The notes under the pieces: generated by a model
What the model was told of the DNA's origin: nothing
What the model saw: the letters and a program-made list of their open reading frames with translations, nothing else
Databases searched by the model: none
Shown: piece by piece, positions 48,776 to 57,880 of the stretch
How the letters are laid out: every line of letters starts with the position of its first letter
How positions within the stretch are numbered: position 1 is the first letter of the stretch
Origin: Mauremys mutica
Taxonomy: Eukaryota > Chordata > Testudines > Geoemydidae
Length of the DNA stretch: 64,000 bases
Assembly: GCF_020497125.1 (NCBI RefSeq)
Contig: NC_059082.1
Location: 59,970,948 to 60,034,947, forward strand
Reading direction: 5' to 3'
Translations under genes and position numbers: made by a program

Positions 48776-50576
48776 AACAAGACAGCCACAGGAATGAAAA
48801 AAAGTAGGGCAGGAAGTGAAGAATGAAACTACAATGCACTGAAACTCCTCAATGAACTATAAGTAAACACAGTGGACCAAGTCCTGTCCTAACTCAAGCA
48901 ATTTCCACTTGAGGTCAGTGGGAGCTTTTCCTGAATAAGGACTTCAGAATTTGCTGCAATTTAATTACTCACACTTAGCCAGAACACTGGGGTTAATGTT
49001 CACTCTCTTTAATGATCATGAATATTCAGAATCATAGTTTTACTTCCTATCAGAGAGGCAGCACTTCCAGCAGCAGGCGGGGGCATTGCTTCAGGACTGA
49101 CTGAGACGTAATGTTCAAGCATTTTTTATTTTTATCTTTATGTTTACATCTAAATTTTCAGAGTTGCCTGAGGTCTAATTCACATGACTTCTATTGACCA
49201 AAACAAACAAACCAGGCAAAAGAGAAAACATGCCTCACACAATGCCAGGAAAATTTAGCATTTCACATTCTTTTAATACAAAGTGGTTTTTTTTAATATT
49301 TATATAATTGCTTGCCAGGATTCTATACTTCAAATGAAAATCTGAATAGTGTGAAAATAGTTCCAATTACTTTTCACTGATAATGGAGATTACTGTATTT
49401 TTAAAAAAATGCTTCCCTATATTATCTCATGTACTTTGGTAAATTACTGTTAACATTTATATTGTTGAATCTAAAGCTGCAATTTCAACCTGTTAACTCC
49501 TCCATAATTTTGTAGCAGGTTTTTTCCTCCTTTTAAACATTTACAGTGGGTGGAAAGTTGCAGGTTTTCCAACAAGATTTCTGCTGTAAAAGAACAATAC
49601 GTAGTCACCCTAATACAGAGCAATGCTAACACCATAATCATGAATTATAACCCTCTCAGGTTTGGCTTTCTGTTTACATTAAATCTCAACATGACTGTCT
49701 TTGATAAAAAGCCCTTAAAGTTGCAATACAAAATGTCTCTTCTTTAGCACAGTCTTTTATTTCATACGAACTTGGGTTTTCTAAGAGGCAATGGAATCAC
49801 TCAAAAACTTCTGGCTAGTGCCATAAATGTTTCATCAACTTTAATCTACTACTCTTACTTTGAGTTTGTATGATATGTGTGTTGTTTTCTTTGCTTTAGA
49901 ATTCTAGATTTACAGTTCTGTTTGAATCACATAATATAACCAATTTTGATTTACAAAGAAAAAAGAGACTTTCATCTTTTTTTAAGAGGATAACTTCAAT
50001 CATAAGCAGCATCAAAACTTCTCCTGGGATTATTTCAAATAAATCCACGATTCTGAGTGAAGGACTCCTGTGAACATCAAGATGTCTGTTCACTAAAATG
50101 TCTTCTGTGTCTTAAATTTCAGGGCATATACATTATCACATTATGTCTTTCGTTACTGAAGTGATGGTTAAAAAGATGTGGCAGTCATCTGCATGACACA
50201 CTGAGCAATTTCATTGAGCCATCAAGAGCCAAATAGATGCATATTTCATCGCTCAATGGAAACTTATGGCATAATCCTGAAAAGACATACACATCTCAGT
50301 AAGACACTACTCATGTGACCAGTCATGTGCAAACGTGTTTTCAGAATTGAGGGAATACCGAGCAATGAGAAAATTTAGCAGCTTTAGAACATAAAAGATG
50401 TGTTCAAGAAGTTGATTTACAATCATTGTGAAATGCCTGGTGCTCATCCCTGCTGAAAAATGAGACCACTTTAATTTAGGTGCCTAAATATGGATTTAGT
50501 TTTGATTTTAAGAACCCACTTTTGAAAAATTTGTGCCGAGATTTATTTTTCTTTACATTCTAGAGTTCTGTATGTA
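48776..50576. other. AT-rich unique sequence
   Basis: No gene recognised. A fragment near 48880-48955 (TCAGTGGGAGCTTTTCCTGA) belongs to the old palindromic repeat type. Confidence 0.4.
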
Positions 50577-51032
50577 TCTGTCATGGTTACAGGACTGGCT
50601 GCAACTCTGTCTCCATTCTGGTCTCTCTCATTGCACCTCTCAGGCCTGGTCCACACTAGGACTTTAATTCGAATTTAGCAGCGTTAATTCGAATTAACCG
50701 TGCACCCGTCCACACCAGGAAGCCATTTAATTCGACCTAGAGGGCTCTTTAGTTCGAATTCGGTACTCCACCCCGACGAGGGGAGTAGTGCTAAATTCGA
50801 CATGGCTATGTCGAATTAGGCTAGGTGTGGATGCAAATCGAACTTACTAGCTCTGGGAGCTATCCCACAGTGCACCACTCTGTTGACGCTCTGGACAGCA
50901 GTCCGAGCTTGGATGCTCTGACCAGCCACACAGGAAAAGTCCCGGGAAAATTTGAATTCCTTTTCCTGTCTGGACAGTTAGAATCTCATTTCGTGGTTGG
51001 ACATCGGGGCGAGCTCAGCAGCACCGGCAGCG

Positions 51033-51556
51033 ATGCAAAGCTCTCCAGCAGAGGAGTTCATGTAATCTCTGAATAGAAAGACGGACCCAGCATAGACTGA
51101 CCGGGAACTCTTGGATCTGATCGGTGTGTGGGGCGAGGAGTCTGTGCTTTCGGAGCTGTGCTCCAAAAAACGGAATGCAAAGACCTACGAGAAGGTCTCC
51201 AAAGCCATGAGAGACAGAGGATACAGCCGGGATGCAACGCAGCGCCGCGTGAAAATCAAGGACCCCAGACAAGGCTACCAAAAAATCAAAGCGGCAAACG
51301 GACGCTACGGAGCCTGCCACCACTGCCCCACCAGTGACCATGGACTCTGACGATGGGACAGTGTCGACGGCCAGTTCCTCGGCAATGTTCGCGGACGGGG
51401 AAGATGAGGAAGGGTTTGTGGAGGACGAGGCAGGCGACAGCGCTTACAACGCTGGTTTCCCCGACAGCCAGGATCTCTTCATCACCCTCACGGAGATCCC
51501 CTACCAACCCTCCCCAGCCATTAACCCGGATCCTGAATCAGGGGAAGGAGCAGTCG
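51033..51556 (+). pseudogene. Harbinger Myb/SANT-like protein, exon 1, broken
   Basis: In PIF/Harbinger elements the Myb/SANT-like protein binds the transposon ends and helps bring the transposase to the nucleus. The likely start is ATG at 51033. Two premature stops follow: TAA at 51063 (a Gln codon by context) and TAG at 51093 (Trp by context, the first helix Trp of the SANT fold). The frame 51111-51350 reads SKKRNAKTYEKVSKAMRDRG and YSRDATQRRVKIKDPRQGY (SANT helices 2-3). A deletion after GRYGA changes the frame; the acidic region MFADGEDEEGFVEDEAGDSA and DSQDLFITLTEIPYQPSPA continues in 51334-51556. A good donor, TCG|GTAAGT, ends the exon at 51556. Confidence 0.8.
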
Positions 51557-51565
51557 GTAAGTTCT

Positions 51566-51913
51566 TTAACCATGTAAACTTTTAATCTTAATATAACAGG
51601 AATCTGAAGTATGTGAAAAGGAGGTCTCTCTATATATGGGGATAGAACAGAAATCCTCCTGGGAGATCTCCACGAAGCTCTCCTGGAGGTAATCGAAAAG
51701 CCTCCGCAGGAGGCTCCTGGGGAGAGCTGCCTTATTGGGTGCTCCGTGGTAGCACACTTTTCCGCGCGAGGCTTTCATGAGGTACTCAGGGAGCATTGCC
51801 TCCCCGAGCACGGCTGCATAGGGCCCTGGTTTGTGCTGGCTTTCACGCAGCATGCGCTCTCTATCTCCTTCAGTGACCGTCCTCAGGGTGATCTCGCTCG
51901 GAGACTCCTGCAT
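51566..51913 (-). CDS. unidentified antisense ORF in the SANT-gene intron, 115 codons
   Basis: I do not recognise this protein. It reads MQESPSEITLRTVTEGDRER..., then PYAAVLGEAMLPEYLM, GKVCYHGAPNKAALPRSLL and RRLFDYLQESFVEISQED. Composition is protein-like (amphipathic, balanced charge) and unlike random intron sequence. The ATG (51913-51911) is directly preceded on its strand by CCCCTAATTAG, a possible splice acceptor, so it may be a last exon. The run of hydrophobic positions, then a K..LP..LL..LFDYL..SF ending, is faintly reminiscent of a BEN domain; that is inference. It lies wholly between the SANT donor (51557) and acceptor (53491). It may be a third gene of the transposon or a captured exon. 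Confidence 0.35.
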   Translation of the reverse strand: MQESPSEITLRTVTEGDRERMLRESQHKPGPYAAVLGEAMLPEYLMKASRGKVCYHGAPNKAALPRSLLRRLFDYLQESFVEISQEDFCSIPIYRETSFSHTSDSCYIKIKSLHG

Positions 51914-52351
51914 CTAATTAGGGGAATTACTGTAATGTTACGCCTGGTCCAAAGTATTTTTAAAAAATCTCCGGACAGACGGCATAGCAGAGACTCAGCA
52001 CGCTGCTGCGTGACGAGCGTAACGGAAAGCCAAAGAATCAAATGGACGCTCATGGAGGGAGGGGGGACTGAGGACGCACGGTATCCCACAGTTCCTGCTG
52101 TCTCCAAAAAGCATTTGCATTCTTGGCTGAGCTCCAAATGCTTCTAGGGTCAAAAACAGTGTCCGCGGTGGGTCAGGGCATAGCTAGGCAATTTACGCAG
52201 CCCCCCACCCACCCCCAGAAGTGAAATGGAAAACAATCCTCTCTTGACTCTTTTACATGTCACCCTATCTTTACTGAATGCTGCAGATAGACGCGATGGT
52301 GCAGCACTCAACACCAACATCCTTGTGTCCCCCCCCCCGCCATGGGTGGCT

Positions 52352-53130
52352 GATGGTACAAAATGACTGGTACCCGTCCTCATCATCAGCCTATTGGCAC
52401 ATGGGGCAGTGCAAAAGGACTGGTAACCATGCTGACTAGCATCGGTAAGGTCAATCAAGGGCGCCTGGCCCTAATTTTTCCTGGTAGATGGTACAATATG
52501 GCTGATAACCATCGTCATCATAGCAACAGGGGGCTGAGCTTCATCAGCCCCCACGCTTCATGTGTAAAGAAAAGATTCAATTGCCCCTGGACTAGCAGCA
52601 GGATGCTGGGCTCCTCTCCTCCACACTCCTTAATGTCCTATCTGGACTATCATAGCAACTGGAGGCTGCCTTCCACTCATTTCTCACTAACAAGTCACTG
52701 TGTCTTATTCCTGCATTCTTTATTACTTCATCACACAAGTGGGGGGACAATGCTATGGTAGCCCAGGAAGGCCGGGGTAGAATGGAATGAACAGGTGGGG
52801 TTGTTGCAGGAGCACCCCCTGTGAATAGCATACAGCTCATAATCTATGCAGGATCTGACACAGAGCAGCTGTGCTCTCTGGTTCTCTGATACAGTGGTTC
52901 TCTAGTACACTTGCCCATATTCTAGGCAGGACTGATTCTATTTTTAGATACCAAAAAGGAGGATTGACTCAGGGAGTCATTCCCAATTTTGGCTTTTGCG
53001 CCCCTGGCTAAGAGCAGCCAGGGGCACTTATGACAGCAGCAAATGGTGCAGTGCAAAAGGACTGATAACCATGCCCATCTTATTACCAATTTATGGTGTG
53101 GTAGATGGTACAATATGGCTGGTAACCATC
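52352..53130. repeat. five dispersed copies of a 23-27-bp motif in the Harbinger intron
   Basis: Copies at 52352-52378, 52409-52431, 52487-52513, 53051-53073 and 53104-53130. The best form is GATGGTACAATATGGCTGRT followed by AACCATC, with inverted ends GATGGT/ACCATC. Confidence 0.7.
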
Positions 53131-53491
53131 TCTGCTGTCATGCAAAAGCAAAAGCATGCTGCTGTGTAGCGCTGCTGGACCGCCTCTGTCAGCGGCATCT
53201 AGTACACATACGGTGACAGGCACAAAAGGCAATACAGGCTCCATGGTTTCCACGCTGTGGCGTCTGCCAGGGCAATCCAGGGAAAACGGGCTTGAAATGA
53301 TTGTCTGCTGTAGCTTTCCCGGAGGAAGGGATGACTGACGACATTTACCCAGAACCACCCGCGAAAATGGTTTTTGCCCCATCAGGCACTGGGATCTCAA
53401 CCCAGAATTCACAGAGACAGACTAGACTGTGTTCATTGTTCGCAAAAATTTATCTTTGCAAGGAATTCACTCCCTTTTTCCCATCACACAG

Positions 53492-53961
53492 CTTGGACTG
53501 TCTCCAGACCCGCCACAGCATCCTCCTCACAGAGGCTGGCAAAGATTAGGCGGCGAAATAAAAAGACACGGGACGAGATGTTCGCTGAACTTATGGGGTG
53601 CTCCCGAGACGAGGCGGACCAGCAGAGCCAGTGGAGGGAGACCCTCTCTCTGTACCAGCGCTCACACAGCGAACGGGAGGAGAGGTGGCGTGAGGAAGAC
53701 AAGCAGGCGACTCAAACGCTGCTTGGACTAATGAGAGAGCAAATGGACATGCTCCTGCGCCTTGTGCATGTTCTGCAGGACCTCAGGCAGGAGGACAGAG
53801 CCCCCCTGCAGTGTATCTGCAACCGCCCTCCCCCGCCACAAAGTCCCATACCCCCCTCACCCAAAATAACCAGAAGGAGGGGCGCCAGAGGCCGTGTAAA
53901 CTGTCACTGCACCCCAGCAGAGTGCTCAAGTACCCAAAAGCTCTCATACCCTAAATTTTGA
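53492..53961 (+). pseudogene. Harbinger Myb/SANT-like protein, exon 2 (frame intact)
   Basis: A pyrimidine-rich tract and CACACAG|CT acceptor end at 53491. Joining to exon 1 gives a phase-1 codon, Ala, then WTVSRPATASSSQRLAKIRR and KKTRDEMFAELMGCSRDEAD. A long charged helix follows with SEREERWREEDKQATQTLLG and REQMDMLLRLVHVLQDLRQE (predicted coiled coil), then a proline-rich tail and stop TGA at 53959-53961. This is the standard C-terminal half of Harbinger accessory proteins. The exon is undamaged although exon 1 is broken, so the gene as a whole is a pseudogene. Confidence 0.8.
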
Positions 53962-54028
53962 GAAGTCCTTTCCTTCCCGCCTCACCCAAGCCCCCATCCC
54001 AGTTTCATCCCCTAACTGTCTAGTTGAT

Positions 54029-54034
54029 AATAAA
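54029..54034 (+). terminator. poly(A) signal AATAAA of the SANT-like gene
   Basis: AATAAA 68 bp after the stop codon of exon 2, in a T-rich context. Confidence 0.5.
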
Positions 54035-54296
54035 AAATACTTTTCTGTTAATTACTTTTTCCGTCATGTTCTTTTAACGAGACTGTGTTTGAAGGGGGGG
54101 AAGGGGGTTGGTAATTTGACAGGACAATCACCTTTACCAGGGTACAGACATGGGGGCAGGATCAGCAGCAGGTCACACACACACTGCAGTCAGTACGCAC
54201 CCTGCTCGGTATGGGAGGTGGTTTGCAGGTTCTGTGTGGGTGGGGGGGTACGTGACTTTGTAGCGGGGGAGGGGGGTTACAGATCTCATGCAACGG

Positions 54297-54400
54297 TCCC
54301 TGTCCTGGACCACAGAGCCACACAGCAGAGGAATCTGTATCCGTCCTCCCCCGCCAAAAGGCCACATAGCCCCCGCACACAGAGTCCCAAAAAGGAGGGA
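54297..54400 (+). repeat. diverged duplicate of the exon 2 tail
   Basis: This segment repeats 53773-53890. Shared blocks include CCTCCCCCGCCA, an ATAGCCCCC/ATACCCCCC block and AAGGAGGG. The copy has no SANT-protein frame and is followed by its own AATAAA (54556-54561). Confidence 0.6.
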
Positions 54401-54555
54401 TGGCAGGCTCCGTTGAAACATCCAGTCCGGCACTGCAGACTGCTCTGGGAGCAGGAGCCTGTCATTCCTCGAGTTTACAGGCGGTCTTTACATCACTGCA
54501 CACCCTACCCAGCACAGTCCGTGTCCCAGTTTCAACCCTGTAACGCAAAGTCATC

Positions 54556-54600
54556 AATAAAGAAACCTTTGTAAAGTTACAGTGGAACATGTATTTTATT
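54556..54600. terminator. convergent poly(A) signals
   Basis: AATAAA on the plus strand (54556-54561) and AATAAA on the minus strand (54600-54595) face each other, marking the tail-to-tail meeting point of the two transposon genes. Confidence 0.55.
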
Positions 54601-54696
54601 TTTAAACGTATGTTGGAAGTTGGGGAAGCGGGGTGGGCGGGGTATGTAACTGCAGATGCTAGTCAACAGTCACTTGGTAAAGAAACAGGGGCAGCT

Positions 54697-55118
54697 TCAG
54701 CTTCTCTGTAAAGAAACTGAACAGTCACAGGTCACGCTGCTCACTGCTCGCTGGTACTTGAAGAGTTCCTTGTCGCTGTGCAAGGTGCCTGCATAGGGCT
54801 TCACGAGCCAGGGCATTAGCGGGTAGGCTGGGTCCCCGATGATCACTATAGGCATCTGCACATCCCCAAGACTTATTTTGTGGTCCGGGAAGAAACTACC
54901 TTCCTGCAGGCGTCTAAACAGACCAGAGTTCCTGAAAACACGCACGTCATGAACTTTGCCTGGCCACCCGACGTTGATGTTGGTAAAACGTCCCCCATGG
55001 TCCACCAGTGCTCGCAGCACCATTGAAAAGTAGCCCTATTTCTCAGCAGCTGACTGTGGAAGAGGTGGACAATAAGGTGCGAGGAGTTGACAACGGCCAT
55101 AACTGCAGCGGGTTCCAT
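54697..55118 (-). pseudogene. Harbinger transposase, deleted
   Basis: The intact enzyme is a DDE-type transposase that cuts the terminal repeats and joins them to TWA targets. Here the N-terminal end starts at ATG 55118 and reads MEPAAVMAVVNSSHLIVHLF for about 28 codons. The frame then jumps to YFSMVLRALVDHGGRFTNIN, in another frame. Everything between, including the helix-turn-helix-like region and the first catalytic Asp (DGTHI box), is deleted. The remainder has VGWPGKVHDVRVFRNSGLFR (second catalytic Asp in VHD) and VIIGDPAYPLMPWLVKPYAG, then breaks after KELFKYQRA. The third catalytic residue (E..FG.LK box) is missing. Inactive. Confidence 0.85.
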
Positions 55119-55760
55119 GCTCAAAGTGCTGTGGCGCCCGCGCTGTCACTGAGCAGAAAAGTGCACGAACAGATTGCCCGCAGGCGCTTTCAGGGAGGGA
55201 GGGCGTGATTGACGGTTCAATGATGACAGTTACCCAAAACCACCCTCGACACATTTTTCCCCCCAGCATGCATTGGGGGGAAATCCCAGGATTCCAATGG
55301 GCAGCGGGGAGTGCGGGAACTGTGGGATAGCTTCCCACAGTGCACCGCTTCCAAAGTCGACACTGGCCCCGTTACTGTGGACTCACACAGTCGAACTAGT
55401 GTATTTAGTGTGGATACACAACTTCGACTTCATAAGGTCGATTCCACAAATTCGAATTAAGTTGATTCGAAATAGTCTTGTAGTGTAGACATACCCTTAG
55501 TGTTAAGCCTCATGCATTTATCTATCCTGGAGTGGAATTCTACAATTCTCCCACTTTTAAAGCTGGTCCAAGGGTGCAGTACCCTGCATATCAACTATTC
55601 TCACCCTACAGATCTGACTGAGTTCTGGCACCTGTAGTTCTTCCCTTTGGGAGTATTTGACCAGTGAACTGCAGTGATTGGACAACCTTCTTAAAACCAA
55701 AGTGTTTTGTACTTTAGCAGCAGAACAAAGCTGTTGGAGAAAAAATATTTGAAAACAACA

Positions 55761-57693
55761 GTCTACACACAGACTTACGTCAAGCCCAACCATCCTAGGA
55801 TGGTAACCTAGGAATGCCAAGCTTTTCCATGGCTGATGGGTCCCCCAAACAACTGCTGCCACTCTCTCTCAAGAGTGGACCTTTTAATCCTGCAAGAGTT
55901 TTTTGTTCTTCTGTGTTTGGCAGATTTGGTCATTCCTAGTCAAACCAGTCCTGTAGTCTCTGCAGCAACTGGAGGTGCAGTCCTTGGAATTAAAGGTTCT
56001 GGTAGTGTCCCTTAATGACATGTAGAGATCAATTGATAGGTGGGCACTTCTTCTTTTTACTTGTATTCCAGACAAACTCCTTTTGAGTTACGCCAGTACA
56101 GTGGTACAGAAAATCTCGCATATAGTTTGAATGAAGTATTAGAGCACTCCAGGTCCATCACATTATCACAAATAACTGCACCAAACAAGAAAAGAAAATG
56201 ACTTGTTCAAACCCACACATTTCCCTTTTAAAAATACTATTATATAAAGACAAAAAAATGCTGATATATGTTGGCTAGTTCTTTATAGCACACTTTTCTG
56301 AATACTTTTATGGCCAAGGGTCCATTGTGATAGAATGGTGACATAACACACAGAAGCAGCTTTTCCCCCCAAAGAACATCTTCCATGTTAGTCTACTAAC
56401 TCTTCTCTGTGTAGGATGACCTCCTTACAGGAACTTTTTTCCCAGCATGCCTTTCTGAGGTGTCCCTTTAAATAAGCCAGAGCCAAGCAGCTGCAGCCCT
56501 AAAGTGGCCATTTTGCAGCAGACTGCTCTTTGTTGTACCTGTTTCTTTTCCACCTGGTAAGTATTTTAAACTCCTATTCTGTTTCTTCTGTTTTTCCTGT
56601 CTTATTCCAGAGGAGATGGCACAGTTTTATAGTAGTTAATGTACAAGTGTTTTATCCCTTGCAGCCCAGATTCCAGTCCTGCAGTGATCTGATTATAGGA
56701 CCAACTAATTTTGAACTAAGTAAAATATCTACTATGTAATCTAAACTATACCAAAAGAGATGGAGGAGAGTCTGAGAAGAGGGTTCATTTTAACAAAAAT
56801 AGAGTGGAGAGCACCACATGGTAAGGAACATTCAGAGATGGTGCATGAGACATGACGAATTTCCAGGGATAGTGTAAGTTGATGTCAAATTTGTCTACTT
56901 CAAGGAAGTGTACGGAGCTACAAACCGCTCACTGAAAGTAACAAAACCCCATCAGACATTGGAAGTAAATTGCAGAAGCATTTTTCAATAAGCAAGTGCA
57001 GCTGGCTTTGCATAGCCTTGGGTATAAAAATAAAAAAAGAGTTACCCACTTAGAGCAAATAATCCATGCAAACAGTTATTACTATAATAAAGGTGTATGT
57101 AGTACACTTTCACGACATATTTCTATTTGCAGATCCTAACCGTTTAGGTCTGCCATCAAGATGCAGCTTCACCTTGATATAATTCTCTGGGTTGTACAAA
57201 ATCCATTAGTCATCTAGAAAGCAACTGAAAATCAACTCCCTGCTTACATAATGGGGCCCCATAGTATAGTATCCGTGGTGTAAATGCAGATTTTGTCAGA
57301 AATCCACTATCTACTTTGCCCACCTGAGTAATGTAACTGCAGCCATCTCACACTCCTGCTTCTCAATCAGCTACTTAAAGGTGAAGAGAGAATAGAGCTG
57401 GACTAAATTTTTCAAATTTGATGGATTTCGGTAATTTCAGGGGGAAAAATGAATCACTTTCTCCACTATTTTTTTACCCGCTCTGAAAGATATCAATGAT
57501 TTCCTGATCCACGTGGACCCCATTGCTTATGTCAGACTTATGTTTTCCTTCTCCATGTAGCTTTAACATTCTGGGTGCCACTGGCTGAGCTCAAAGATGA
57601 TATTCTGAATGTATTGCTGATAGGATGTATTGGCCCGTGGCTTTTGGGATGCTCCAAAGGAAACAATGGTGAATTGTGTTTAAAAAAAAGAGA
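55761..57693. other. unique sequence
   Basis: About 1.9 kb with no recognised gene or repeat boundary. Confidence 0.4.
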
Positions 57694-57880
57694 GTATTGA
57701 AAAGTTTTTCAATATCTAATGATTTTGGGTGTCTCATTTTTTGAGTGCCTGACTTATGAGACACCTGACAAGAGCCTGATTTTCAGAATGTCCTGGGTAC
57801 TCTCCACCAGAAAATCAGGCCCTTTTATTGGGGTTCTCAAACTGGGCACTCAAAATCCCTAGCTGCTTTTAATTTTATAT
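57694..57880. repeat. fold-back repeat, copy 3, eroded
   Basis: Contains ATGATTTTGGGTGTCTCATT, GAGCCTGATTTTCAGAATG and, inverted, AGAAAATCAGGCCCTTTTA, then CACTCAAAATCCCTAGCTG. It matches copies 1 and 2; the outermost ends are worn. Confidence 0.55.

Larger units (their letters stand above)
50643..55496. mobile_element. 4.85-kb PIF/Harbinger transposon, internally deleted
   Basis: Left end GGCCTGGTCCACACTAGG; right end, from the other strand, GGGTATGTCTACACTACAAG. TTCGAATTAA-type motifs recur just inside both ends (50668-50697, 55451-55470). The triplet TCA (50640-50642) on the left and TTA (55497-55499) on the right fit an eroded 3-bp duplication. It carries a spliced Myb/SANT-like gene on the plus strand and a transposase relic on the minus strand, meeting tail to tail near 54.58 kb. 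Non-autonomous: the transposase lacks its middle and C-terminal end. Confidence 0.85.
50577..55760 (+). repeat. unclassified dispersed repeat, copy C, split by Harbinger
   Basis: The left piece (50577-50642) has TCATGGTTACAGGACTGGCT; the right piece (55497-55760) has AGTGGAATTCTACAATTCTC, CCCTTTGGGAGTATTTGACC and AACCTTCTTAAAACCAAAGT. Together they align in order with copies A and B. The Harbinger element 50643-55496 sits in the CTCA/TTAG position between the LTR-like halves. Confidence 0.65.

Noticed and set aside
54089..54574. 161-codon plus-strand ORF
   Set aside because: It runs through the duplicated 3' tail region and untranslated sequence of the transposon and has no SANT or transposase text.
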